From assembly GCA_029961685.1 (NCBI GenBank), contig JARWKL010000007.1, forward strand, positions 12,919,406 to 12,983,405: a stretch of 64,000 nucleotides of DNA, in the 5' to 3' direction. Below the pieces are notes generated by a model. The model did not search any database, was not told the origin of the DNA, and saw only the letters and a list, made by a program, of their open reading frames with translations. Positions within the stretch are counted from its first letter, which is position 1. Every line of letters begins with the position of its first letter. Shown one piece after another: positions 1 through 10,868 of the stretch. Made by a program: the position numbers and the translations under genes. The stretch is from Aristolochia californica. Lineage: Eukaryota > Streptophyta > Magnoliopsida > Piperales > Aristolochiaceae.

Positions 1-1464
1 TTTAAATTAGATAACAATTCAGAGGTTATCGAAGAATTGTTATTACGGCTTGGCAAATTAAATCTCTCAGAAGAGCAGATTAAACAAGCCCAGAAGAAGC
101 CCGAAACGTCGGCTAATGTGGTAAGTCAACACATCCAAAAACATCTACCAATTCTACATGTTTTGGAAGTTGACCATCCACAAGATGAAGAATCTCAAGA
201 AGGTTCTTTATCACAAAATAATTCTGAAGATTTCACTCCTTCAGCATATTCTGATTCTGAGATTGGTCAAACCTCTAATCTACATGATTTAGGACTCACC
301 AATATCGGACAAACTGAAGCAATTCTTCAGGAAATGATTCAAGATCAACCGAGTATCCAAAAATTGGATTATCAGAAATCATCTACTCGGAAATGGGATC
401 TAGAACTCAAAAGATACTACCATAGGCCTACACCTCAGGACCTATTGTATGAAGAAAATCTGTATCTAGATCAAAAATCCTATGATGGAAGAACCATCTA
501 TGAATGGAGTATAGATGGCTTATCTGAATATCAGATAATGGAACATTGTCAACGGATGTTAATGTATGCAACCATCTGTCGACAACATAAAAATTCCGAT
601 CAAGGAATAGCAGAAATGATAACTGCTGGATTCTCAGGAATCCTAAAAGGTTGGTGGGATAATCTCCTCACCCATGAACAACATCAGGAAATTTATAATT
701 CCAAAAAGGTAATTAAAACTGAATCAGGTCCCGCATACCTTGGCGAGGATGATGCAGTTTATACCTTAATCTCCTATATTGTTCATCATTTTATTGGCAG
801 ACTTACTTCCCAAACAGATAAGGGAAGAGAGACATTGCAAAACTTATGGTGTAAAACACTTAGCCATTTCAGGTGGTATAAAGATGTTTTCCTCGCTAAA
901 GTGATGCAACGAAATGATGCCAATAATGAATATTGGAAAGCCAAATATATAGATGGCTTACCTCCGCTTTTTGCCAACAAAGTTAGAAAGCGCATAGGAA
1001 ATGAAGGTGGTGCAATTAACTACCACCAATATACATATGACCTCCTTACCAGTGCTATTATCCAAGAAGGATTGGCCCTATGTAATGATTTAAAGCTTCA
1101 GGCTCAGCTTAAACAACAGAATATTTCTGGTAAGCGTGAGCTTGGGGAATTCTGTGAACAATTTGCTTGTGACACAGGACCCCAACCTTCTTATCATAGG
1201 AAGGGTAAAGGGAAAGTCTCTCATTCCAAGAGAGAACCCTACTCTCACCAGAGTAGGAGATATCCCAAACGACAGTCTCATCACAAGACTCGTCCCGAAC
1301 CTCGGAGACCTCCTCCTCGAAGGACTCCTCCAGACAAAAAGAAAATTGTCTGTTATAAATGTGGTAAATTAGGCCACTATTCCAATAGATGCAAAACAAA
1401 AGAGAAACTAAACCAACTGCAGATTGATGAAGGATTAAAATCCAGTTGGCAAAAATTCTCTTAA
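1..1464 (+). CDS. Capsid/Gag-like protein with CCHC zinc knuckle, 5' partial
   Basis: The frame is open from base 1, so the start lies outside the window; a TTG at 37 is only the first start-like codon. The central part (about 530-1090) is rich in Trp and aromatic residues (GWWDNLLT, FRWYKD, YIDGLPPLFA), a pattern I associate with capsid domains of plant pararetroviral polyproteins. A basic Lys/Arg/Pro-rich stretch follows (about 1195-1340), then one zinc knuckle, CYKCGKLGHYSNRC, at 1351-1392, with the C-x2-C-x4-H-x4-C spacing used for nucleic acid binding. The N-terminal 130 codons are acidic and low in complexity. The frame overlaps the next one by 19 nt and is offset from it. The protein would package the genomic nucleic acid. 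It is endogenous and probably not expressed, though no internal stop is seen. Confidence 0.8.
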   Translation, partial: FKLDNNSEVIEELLLRLGKLNLSEEQIKQAQKKPETSANVVSQHIQKHLPILHVLEVDHPQDEESQEGSLSQNNSEDFTPSAYSDSEIGQTSNLHDLGLTNIGQTEAILQEMIQDQPSIQKLDYQKSSTRKWDLELKRYYHRPTPQDLLYEENLYLDQKSYDGRTIYEWSIDGLSEYQIMEHCQRMLMYATICRQHKNSDQGIAEMITAGFSGILKGWWDNLLTHEQHQEIYNSKKVIKTESGPAYLGEDDAVYTLISYIVHHFIGRLTSQTDKGRETLQNLWCKTLSHFRWYKDVFLAKVMQRNDANNEYWKAKYIDGLPPLFANKVRKRIGNEGGAINYHQYTYDLLTSAIIQEGLALCNDLKLQAQLKQQNISGKRELGEFCEQFACDTGPQPSYHRKGKGKVSHSKREPYSHQSRRYPKRQSHHKTRPEPRRPPPRRTPPDKKKIVCYKCGKLGHYSNRCKTKEKLNQLQIDEGLKSSWQKFS

Positions 1465-3887
1465 ATTCTGATTCTGGAGATGATTTTGATTATGCCTCCT
1501 CCAGCAGCCAATCAGAAGACCCAGATTGTAGTTGTTCTCATCTACAATCTGTTGCTCAAATGCATCAAATCAATGTGCTTACCTCTATGCAACAAAGTAT
1601 GCTAGAGAACATTGATCAAGAGGCAGATCCTCAAACCAAGAGATATTTAATTAAAGAATATCTTGAACAAATCCAAAACATTTCAAAGAATAGTCCTCCC
1701 ATCCAAGGAGTAAAACCTTATTCTTTGAAGGAAATTATTGGTCGTCATGAAGCCGAAACCGCTTCAAAACAACCAATATCCATCTCCTCATTACAAGGAG
1801 AAATTAAAGAAATCAAGCAAGAATTAAAAGAATTAAAATCTTTATATAAAAAGCTTGAACAAAAATGTGAGCACACTTATGTCTCACCAGATAAGAAATC
1901 TGACGATTCTTTTTTGAATCAAATTACCAAAGTCATCCATCAGAGATGGCATACGATTATTAATTTGGTTATTAATCAGAACTTTGTCATTCCTAAACTG
2001 ACAGCCCTGATTGATAGTGGAGCAGATTTAAACTGCATCCAGGAAGGGTTGATTCCAACCCAATATTTTGAGAAAACCACTCAAACTTTGGCAAATGCCA
2101 ATGGAGACAAAATGAAGATTAAATACAAATTAAATAATGCCTCCATTTGCACTAATAACCAGTGCATTATAACTGACTTTTTATTAGTCAAAAATATGAC
2201 ACAACAAGTCATATTAGGTACTCCATTTTTGGAGAAAATAATGTCAATCAAAGGCATAGACAACCATGGAATACATGGACAGGTTAATAATAAACCTATT
2301 TATTTCTCATTCAAATCTCCTCCTCAAATTAGTTTTATCAATGAGATTTCTGAATTGAGAAATGTAAAAGAACATCATCTTAGTTTCCTGCATAAAGAAA
2401 TTCAATTTTTAACCATTGACCAGCAGTTGGAAACTCTCGATATCAAAGAGAAAATTAGTTCTCTTCAGAAACTATTAACCCAAGAAATTTGTAGTGAAAT
2501 TCCTACAGCTTTTTGGGATCGACATAAATATATAGTGTCTTTACCCTATATTGATGGGTTCAATGAAAGAACCATTCCCACCAAAGTTAGGCCTAGTCAA
2601 ATGAAACATGCTTTACTAGACCTCTGCAAAAAGGAAATCCAAAATCTATTGGATAAAAAATTAATTAGAAAATCTTACTCCCCATGGAGTTGTACTGCTT
2701 TTTATGTCAATAAAAATGCAGAAAAGGAACGAGGTGTTCCCAGACTTGTGGTTAATTATAAACCACTGAATGATTGTTTGAGATGGATTAGATACCCCAT
2801 CCCAAATAAAAAAGATTTATTAGACAGATTGTTTTCTGCTAAAATCTTTTCCAAATTTGATTTGAAATCAGGTTATTGGCAAATTCAAATTAATGAAAAG
2901 GATAAATATAAAACTGCATTCACTGTCCCTTTTGGTCACTTTGAATGGAATGTTATGCCTTTCGGTTTGAAAAATGCTCCATCTGAATTTCAAAATATCA
3001 TGAATGATATATTTGCTCCTTATTCTGAATTTACTATTGTTTATATTGATGATATACTTGTCTATTCAGAATCTCTTGATGCTCATTTTAAGCATTTACA
3101 TGTTTTCAAATCAGTTATTAGAAAACATGGGTTGGTGATATCGGCACCGAAAATGAAATTGAAAATGAAATTGTTCCAGACCTCTGTTCGATTTTTAGGT
3201 CACAATATTCACAAGGGAAAAATAGTTCCCATCGATCGAAGCATTGAGTTTGCCTCTAAGTTCCCAGATGAACTACTGGAGAAAACTCAACTTCAGAGAT
3301 TTCTAGGAAGTCTCAATTATATTGCAGATTATTATCCTCATTTAGCACAAGATTCTGCAATATTGCACAAGAGACTCAGAAAGAATCCTGAGCCTTGGAC
3401 CCCTAACCATACCCAGGCAGTCCAACTAATTAAGAGTAAGGTTAAACAACTCCCTTGTCTTAACCTCACTAATCCTTCTTATCCGAAGGTTGTAGAGACA
3501 GATGCCTCCCATATAGGCTATGGTGGCATTTTAAAACAAAGAAATCCATCAAGTAAAGAAGAACTTGTTCGATTTACCTCTGGAAATTGGCATGATGCAC
3601 AGCTTAATTATTCCACTGTAAAACAAGAAATATTGGCAATAATTAAGTGCATTCATAAATTTCAGGATGATTTATTAAATCAAAAATTCCTTTTAAGAGT
3701 TGATTGTTCCGCAGCTAAATCGATTCTTAAGAAGGATGTGAAGAATCTTACTTCCAAACAAATCTTTGCCAGATGGCAGGCGGAATTAAGCGCCTTTGAT
3801 TTTGATATAGAACATATCAAAGGAGAATTAAACTCCTTAACTGATTTTCTAACCCGTGAATTTCTCCAGGGTCAAAATCATGTATAA
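1446..3887 (+). CDS. Pararetroviral polyprotein: aspartic protease, reverse transcriptase, RNase H
   Basis: The frame opens after a TGA at 1428-1430 and has no ATG near its beginning; the coordinate used here is a TTG at 1446. Residue numbers count from there. A charged coiled-coil-like segment lies around residues 115-143 (repeating EIKEIKQELKEL). An aspartic protease carries the catalytic triplet in LIDSGAD near residue 189. The reverse transcriptase spans about 370-560, with FDLKSGYWQI, PFGLKNAP and the catalytic YIDDILVYS at about 533. RNase H begins near 683 with VETDASHIGYGG and runs to the C terminus (DFLTREF). Together these would mature the capsid and copy pregenomic RNA into DNA. 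No integrase domain follows. The frame is intact. Translation would need reinitiation, frameshifting or a non-AUG start; no classic slippery heptamer is evident in the overlap. Confidence 0.88.
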   Translation: MAKILLNSDSGDDFDYASSSSQSEDPDCSCSHLQSVAQMHQINVLTSMQQSMLENIDQEADPQTKRYLIKEYLEQIQNISKNSPPIQGVKPYSLKEIIGRHEAETASKQPISISSLQGEIKEIKQELKELKSLYKKLEQKCEHTYVSPDKKSDDSFLNQITKVIHQRWHTIINLVINQNFVIPKLTALIDSGADLNCIQEGLIPTQYFEKTTQTLANANGDKMKIKYKLNNASICTNNQCIITDFLLVKNMTQQVILGTPFLEKIMSIKGIDNHGIHGQVNNKPIYFSFKSPPQISFINEISELRNVKEHHLSFLHKEIQFLTIDQQLETLDIKEKISSLQKLLTQEICSEIPTAFWDRHKYIVSLPYIDGFNERTIPTKVRPSQMKHALLDLCKKEIQNLLDKKLIRKSYSPWSCTAFYVNKNAEKERGVPRLVVNYKPLNDCLRWIRYPIPNKKDLLDRLFSAKIFSKFDLKSGYWQIQINEKDKYKTAFTVPFGHFEWNVMPFGLKNAPSEFQNIMNDIFAPYSEFTIVYIDDILVYSESLDAHFKHLHVFKSVIRKHGLVISAPKMKLKMKLFQTSVRFLGHNIHKGKIVPIDRSIEFASKFPDELLEKTQLQRFLGSLNYIADYYPHLAQDSAILHKRLRKNPEPWTPNHTQAVQLIKSKVKQLPCLNLTNPSYPKVVETDASHIGYGGILKQRNPSSKEELVRFTSGNWHDAQLNYSTVKQEILAIIKCIHKFQDDLLNQKFLLRVDCSAAKSILKKDVKNLTSKQIFARWQAELSAFDFDIEHIKGELNSLTDFLTREFLQGQNHV

Positions 3888-3916
3888 CCCCGCAAGGGGC
3901 AATCCACTCCCAATCT
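3880..3916 (+). other. Start of a truncated downstream ORF and short GCAA hairpin at the satellite junction
   Basis: An ATG at 3880 overlaps the stop of the polymerase frame (ATGTATAA), the arrangement expected for coupled reinitiation between pararetroviral ORFs. Its frame runs only about 12 codons of non-repetitive sequence before the satellite begins. Bases 3888-3899 can fold as CCCC-GCAA-GGGG, a four-pair stem with a GNRA-type loop. Whether the hairpin matters is unknown. Confidence 0.4.
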
Positions 3917-6417
3917 ACATTTGTTTTACTTTCTATTTTTCATCATACTTTCTATTTTTCTTTTTACTTTCTACATTTCAACTTCTTTCTATATTTCATT
4001 TTTCTTTCTATAATTCATCTTTCTTTCCATATTTCCTTTTTCTTTCAATATTTCATTTTTTTTATTTCATCTTTATCTCTATATTACATTTTACTTTGTA
4101 TATTTCATCTTTCTTTCTTTATTTTATTTTACTTTCTATATTTCATCTCACTTTCTATATTTCATCTTACTTTCTATTTTTCATCTTACCTTCTATTTTT
4201 CATTTTGCTTTCTATATTTCATCATCTTTCTACGTTTCATTTTACTTTCTATAATTCAACTTTCTTTCTATATTTTATCTTTCTTTCCATTTTCCCTTTT
4301 TTTTCAATATTTCATTTTATTTTATTTTTATTTCTTCTTTCTTTCTATATTACATTTTACTTTCTATATTTCATCTTTTTTTAGATATTTCATTTTACTT
4401 TCTATATTTCATATTTCATTCTATATTTCATTTTACTATCTTTATTTTAACCTTCTTTCTATATTTTATTTTACTTTCTATATTTCATCTTTCTTTCTAA
4501 ATTTCATTTTACTTTCTATATTTAATCTTTTTTTCTGTATTTCATTTTACTTTCTATATTTCATCTTTCTTGCCATATTTTATTTTACTTTCTATTTTTC
4601 ATCTTACTTTCTATTTTTCATTTTACTTTCTATATTTAATCTTTCTTTCTGTATTTCATTTTACTTTCTATATTTCATCTTTCTTGCCATATTTTATTTT
4701 ACTTTCTATTTTTCATCTTACTTTCTATAATTCATCTTTCTTTCCATATTTCCTTTTTCTTTCATTATTTTATTCTTTTTGTTTCATCTTTCTTTCAAAA
4801 TTACTTTTTACTTTCTATATTTCAATTTTCTTTATATATTTCTTTTTACTTTCTATGTTTCATATTTCTTTCCATATTTCATTTTGCTTTCTGTTTTTCA
4901 ACTTTCTTTATATATTTCTTTTTTCTTTCTATGTTTCATATTTCTTTCTTTCTTTCATTTTACTTTCTATATTTCATCTTCTTTCTACATTTCATTTTAC
5001 TTTCTATAATTCAACTTTCTTTCTACATTTTATTTTTCTTTCCATTTTTCTTTTTTCTTTCAATATTTTATTTTATTTCTTCTTTCTGTCTATATTACAT
5101 TTTACTTTCTATATTTCATTTTACTTTCTATATTTCATATTTCATTCTATATTTCATTTCATTTTCTTTATTTTAACCTTCTTTCTATATTTCATTTTAC
5201 TTTCTTTATTTTAACTTTCTTCCTATATTTTATTTTACTTTCTATATTTCATCTTTTTTTCTAAATTTCATTTTACTTTCTATATTTAATCTTTCTTTCT
5301 GTAGTTCATTTTACTTTCTATATTTCATCTTTCTTTTTATATTTTATTTTACTTTCTATTTTTCATCTTACTTTCTATTTTTCATTTTACTTTCTATATT
5401 TCAACTTCTTTCTATATTTCATGTTACTTTCTATATATCGTTTCTCTTACTATATTTCATTTTACATTCTATATTTTATTTTACTTTATATACTTCATCA
5501 TTCTTTCTGTATTTCATTTTACTTTCTATATTTCATCTTTCTTTCTTTATTTTATTTTACTTTCTATATTTCATCTCACTTTCTATATTTCATCTTCCTT
5601 TCTATTTTTCATCTTACCTTCTATTTTTCATTTTACTTTCTATATTTCATCTTCTTTCTACGTTTCATTTTACTTTCTATAATTCAACTTTCTTTCTAAA
5701 TTTTATCTTTCTTTCCATTTTCCCTTTTTATTTCAATATTTGATTTGATTTTATTTTTACTTCTTCTTTCTTTCTATATTACATTTTACTTTCTATATTT
5801 CATCTTTCTTTAGATATTTCATTTTACTTTCTATATTTCATATTTCATTCTATATTTCATTTTACTATCTTTATTTTAACCTTCTTTCTATATTTTATTT
5901 TACTTTCTATATTTCATCTTTCTTTGTAAATTTCATTTTACTCTCTATATTTAATCTTTCTTTATGTATTTCATTTTACTTTCTATATTTCATCTGTCTT
6001 TTTATATTTTATTTTACTTTCTATTTTTCATCTTACTTTCTATTTTTCATTTTACTTTGTATATTTCAACTTCTTTCTATATTTCAATTTACTTTCTATA
6101 ATTCATCTTTCTTTCCATATTTCCATTTTCATTCAATATTTCATTTTTTTATTTCATCTTTCTTTCATTATTTTATGTTACTTTCTATATTTCATCTTTC
6201 TTTATATATTTCATTTTACTTTCTATATTTCATTATACTTTATATATTTTATATTTCATTTTATATCTCATCTTACTTTCTTTATTTTAACCTTCTTTCT
6301 ATATTTTATTTTACTTTCTACATTTCATCTTTCTTTATAAATTTCATTTTACTTTCTATAATTAATCTTTCTTTCTGTATTTCATCTTTCTTTCTATATT
6401 TTATTTTACTTTCTATT

Positions 6418-9400
6418 TTTCATCTTACTTTCTATTTTTCATTTTACTTTCTATATTTCAAATTCTTTCTATATTTCATTTTCCTTTCTATAATTCATCT
6501 TTCTTTCCATATTTCCTTTTTCTTTCAATATTTCATTTTTTTTATTTCATCTTTCTTTCTATATTACATTTTACTTTCTATATTTCATCTTTCTTTATAT
6601 ATGTCTTTTTACTTTCTATGTTTCATATTTCTTTCTATATTTCATTTTACTTTCTTTATTTTATCCTTCTTTCTATATTTCATTTTACTTTGTATTTTTC
6701 ACCTTTTTTTCTTTAATTCATGTTACTTTCTAAACATAATTTTTTTACTATATTTTATTTTACTTTCTATATTTCATCTTTCTTTATAAATTTCATTTTA
6801 CTTTTTATATTTCATCTTTCTTTCTATATTTCATTTTACTTTCTATATTTCATCTTTCTTTCTATATTTCATTTCACTTTCTATATTTCATCTTTCTTTC
6901 TATATTTCATTTTAGTTTCTATATTTCATCTTTCTTTCTTTATTTCATGTTAATTTCTATATATCGTTTCTCTTACTATATTTCATTTTACATTCTATAT
7001 TTTACTTTACTTTCTATACTTCATCATTTTTCTGTATTTTATTTTAGTTTCTATATTTCATCCTTCTTTCTTTATTTTATTTTTCTTTCTATATTTCATC
7101 TCACCTTCTATATTTCATCTTACTTTCTATTTTTCATCTTACCTTCTATTTTTCATTTTACTTTCTATATTTCATCTTCTTTCTACATTTCATTTTACTC
7201 TCTATAATTCAACTTTCTTTCTATATTTTATCTTTCTTTCCATTTTTCCTTTTTCTTTCAATATTTTATTTTATTTCTTCTTTATTTCTATATTAAATTT
7301 TACTTTCTATATTTCATCTTTCTTTCTACATTTTATTTAACTTTCTAAATATCTTCGCACTTTCTATATTTCATTTTACCTTCTTTCTATATTTCATTTT
7401 AGTTTCTATATTTCATCTTTCTTTCTTTATTTCATGTTACTTTCTATATTTCAACTTTCTTTTTATATTTCATTTTACTTTCTATATTTCATTATACTTT
7501 CTATATTTCATATTTCATTCTATATTTCATTTTACTTTCTTTATTTTTACCTTCTTTCTATATTTTGTTTTATTTTCTATACTTCATCTTTCTTTCTAAA
7601 TTTAATTTTACTTTTTATATTTAATCTTTCTTTCTGTATTTCATTTTACTTTCTATATTTCATCTTTCTTTCTATATTTTATTTCACTTTCTATTTTTCA
7701 TCTTACTTTCTATTTTTCATTTTACTTTCTATATTTCAACTTCTTTCTACATTTCATTTTCCTTTCTATAATTCATCTTTCTTTCTATATTTCCTTTTTC
7801 TTTCAATATTTCAATTTTTTTATTTCATCTTTCTTTCTATATTACATTTTACTTTCTATATTTCATCTTTCTTTATATATTTCTTTTTACTTTCATTGTT
7901 TCATATTTCTTTCTATATTTCATTTTACTTTCTTTATTTTAATCTTCTTTCTATATTTCATTTTACTTTCTATTTTTCATCTTTCTTTCTTTAATTCATG
8001 CTACTTTCTATGCATCATTTTTTTACTATATTTTATTTTACTTTCTATATTTTATCTTTCTTTATCAATTTCATTTTACTTTTTATATTTCATCTTTCTT
8101 TCTATATTTCAGTTTACTTTCCATATTTCAACTTTCTTTCTATATATCATTTAACTTTCTATATTTCATCTTTCTTTCTATATTTCAATTTAATTTCTAT
8201 ATTTCATCTTTCTTTCTTTATTTCCTGTTACTTTTTATATTTCATCCTTGTTTATATATTTCATTTTACTTTCTATATTTCATCATACTTTCTATATTTC
8301 ATATTTCATTCTATATTTCATTTTACTTTCTTTATTTTAACCTTCTGTCTATATTTTATTTTACTTTCTGCATTTCATCTTTCTTTATAAATTTCATTTT
8401 ACTTTCTATATTTTATCTTTCTTTCTGTATTTCATTTTACTTTCTATATTTCATCTTTCTTTCTATATTTTATTTTACTTTCTATTTTTCATCTTACTTT
8501 CTATTTTTCATTTTACTTTCTATATTTCAACTTCTTTCTATATTTCATTTTCCTTTCTATAATTCTTCTTTCTTTCCGCATGTCCTTTTTCTTTTAATAT
8601 TTCATTTTTTTATTTCATCTTTCTTTCTATATTACATTTTCCTTTCTATATTTCATCTTTCTATATATATTTCTGTTTACTTTTTATGTTTCATATTTCT
8701 TTCTATATTTCATTTTACTTTCTTTATTTTAACCTTCTTTCTATATTTCATTTTACTTTCTATTTTTCACCTTTCTTTCTTTAATTCATGTTACTTTCTA
8801 AACATCATTTTTTTACTATATTTTATTTTACTTTCTATTTTTCATCCTCCTTTCTTTATTTTATTTTACTTTCTATATTTCATCTCACTTTCTATATTTC
8901 ATCTTACTTTCTATTTTTCATCTTACCTTCTATTTTTCATTTTACTTTCTATATTTCATCTTCTTTCTCCATTTCATTTTACTTTCTATAATTAAACTTT
9001 CTTTCTATATTTTATCTTTGTTTCCATTTTTCCTTTTTCTCTCAATATTTCATTTTATTTCATTTTATTTCATTTTTATTTCTTATTTCTTTCTATTTTA
9101 CATTTTACTTTCTATATTTCATCTTTCTTTAGATATTTCATATTTCATTCTATATTTCATTTTACTTTCTATATTTCATCTTCTTTCTCCATTTCATTTT
9201 AATTTCTATAATTAAACCTTCTTTCTATATTTTATTTTACTTTCTATATTTCATCTTTCTTTCTAAATTTCATTTTATTTTCTATATTTAATCTTTCATT
9301 CTGTATTTCATTTTACTTTCTATATTTCATCTTTCTTTCTATATTTTATTTTACATCTATTTTTCTTTTTATTTTCTATTTTTCATTTTACTTTCTATAT

Positions 9401-10868
9401 TTCAACTTCTTTCTATATTTCATTTTACTTTCTATAATTCATCTTTCTTTCTATAATTCATCTTTCTTTCCATATTTCCATTTTCATTCAATATTTCATT
9501 TTTTTATTTCATCTTTCTTTCTGTTTTACATTTCACTTTCTATATTTTATCTTTCTTTCTACATTTCCTTTAACTTTCTAAATATCTTCGCACTTTCTAT
9601 ATTTCATTTTACCTTCTTTCTATATTTCATTTTAGTTTCTATATTTCATCTTTCGTTCTTTATTTCATGTTACTGTCTATATTTCATCTTTCTTTATATA
9701 TTTCATTTTACTTTCTATATTCCATTATACATTCTATATTTCATATTTCATTTTATATTTCATTTTACTTTCTTTATTTTTACCTTCTTTCTATATTTTA
9801 TTTTACTTTCTATACTTCATCTTTCTTTCTAAATTTCATTTTAGTTTCTATATTTAATCTCTCTTTCTGTATTTCATTTTACTTTCTATATTTCATCTTT
9901 CTTTTTATATTTTATTTTACTTTCTATTTTTCATTTTACTTTCTATTTTTCAACTTCTTTCTATATTTCATTTTACTTTCTATAATTCATCTTTCTTTCC
10001 ATATTCCCATTTTCATTCAATATTTCATTTTTTTATTTCATCTTTCTTTATGTTTTACATTTTACTTTCTATATTTCATCTTTTTTTCTACATTTCCTTT
10101 AATTTTCTAAATATCTTCACACTTTCTATAATTCATTTTACCTTCTTTCTATATTTCATTTTAGTTTCTATATTTCATCCTTCTTTCTTTATTTCATGTT
10201 ACTTTCTATATTTCGTCTTTCTTTATATATTTCATTTTACTTTCTATATTTTATATTTCGTTCTATATTTTATTTTATTTTCTTTATTTTAACCTTCTTT
10301 CTATATTTTATTTTACTTTCTATATTTCATCATTCTTTCAAAATTTTATTTTACTTTCTATATTTAATCTTTCTTTCTGTATTTCATTTTAATTTCTATA
10401 TTTCATCTTTTTTTCCATATTTTATTTTACTTTCTATTTTTCATCTTACTTTCTATTTTTCATTTTACTTTCTTTATTTTAACCTCTTTCTATATTTCAT
10501 TTTCCTTTCTATAATTCATCTTTCTCTCTATAATTCATCTTTCTTTCCATATTTCCTTTTTCTTTCAATATTTTATTTTTTTATTTAATCTTTCTTTCTA
10601 TATTACATTTTACTTTCTATATTTCATCTTTCTTTATATATTTCTTTTTACTTTCTATATTTCATTTAACTTTCTATGTTTCATATTTCTTTCTATATTT
10701 CATTTTACTTTCTTTATTTTAACCTTCTTTCTATATTTCATTTTACTTTCTATATTTCATCTTTCTTTCTTTAATTCATATTACTTTCTATACATCATTT
10801 ATTTTACTATATTTTATTTTACTTTATATATTTCATCTTTCTTTATAAATTTTATTTTACTTTTTATA
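6418..10868 (+). repeat. 4451-bp duplication, copy A
   Basis: Sequence and variant order match the next 4451 bp almost base for base, for example CATCTTACTT at 6421 and 10872, and TAAATATCTTC at 7346 and 11797. The join has a few bases of microhomology, so the edges are uncertain by about 10 bp. I noticed about five single-base differences between copies. 4451 is not a multiple of 19 (234.3 monomers). Confidence 0.93.

Larger units (their letters stand above)
1..3916 (+). mobile_element. Endogenous caulimovirid (plant pararetrovirus) remnant, 5' cut by window edge
   Basis: Two overlapping frames encode a zinc-knuckle capsid-like protein and a protease-RT-RNase H protein. No integrase frame and no LTR is seen. 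The RNase H protein ends in DFLTREF, as caulimovirid polymerases commonly do, which favours Caulimoviridae over a Ty3/gypsy retrotransposon. A movement protein would lie upstream of the window, and a downstream ORF would be lost at the satellite junction. Both visible frames are free of stops, so the copy is either young or otherwise little damaged. The genus cannot be assigned by eye. Confidence 0.8.

Noticed and set aside
786..1399. Minus-strand frames and an alternative + strand frame over the capsid gene
   Set aside because: Shadows of the real frame, with no recognisable content.
1431..1464. Programmed -1 frameshift site between the capsid and polymerase frames
   Set aside because: ATTAAAA and CAAAAATTC runs are present, but neither fits the slippery heptamer rule in the zero frame.
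1..3887. Ty3/gypsy LTR retrotransposon
   Set aside because: No integrase after RNase H, no LTR or polypurine tract downstream, and the RNase H end resembles caulimovirid polymerases.
3888..3899. Rho-independent-type terminator
   Set aside because: A four-pair stem in a plant nuclear context; the T-rich sequence downstream is the satellite itself.
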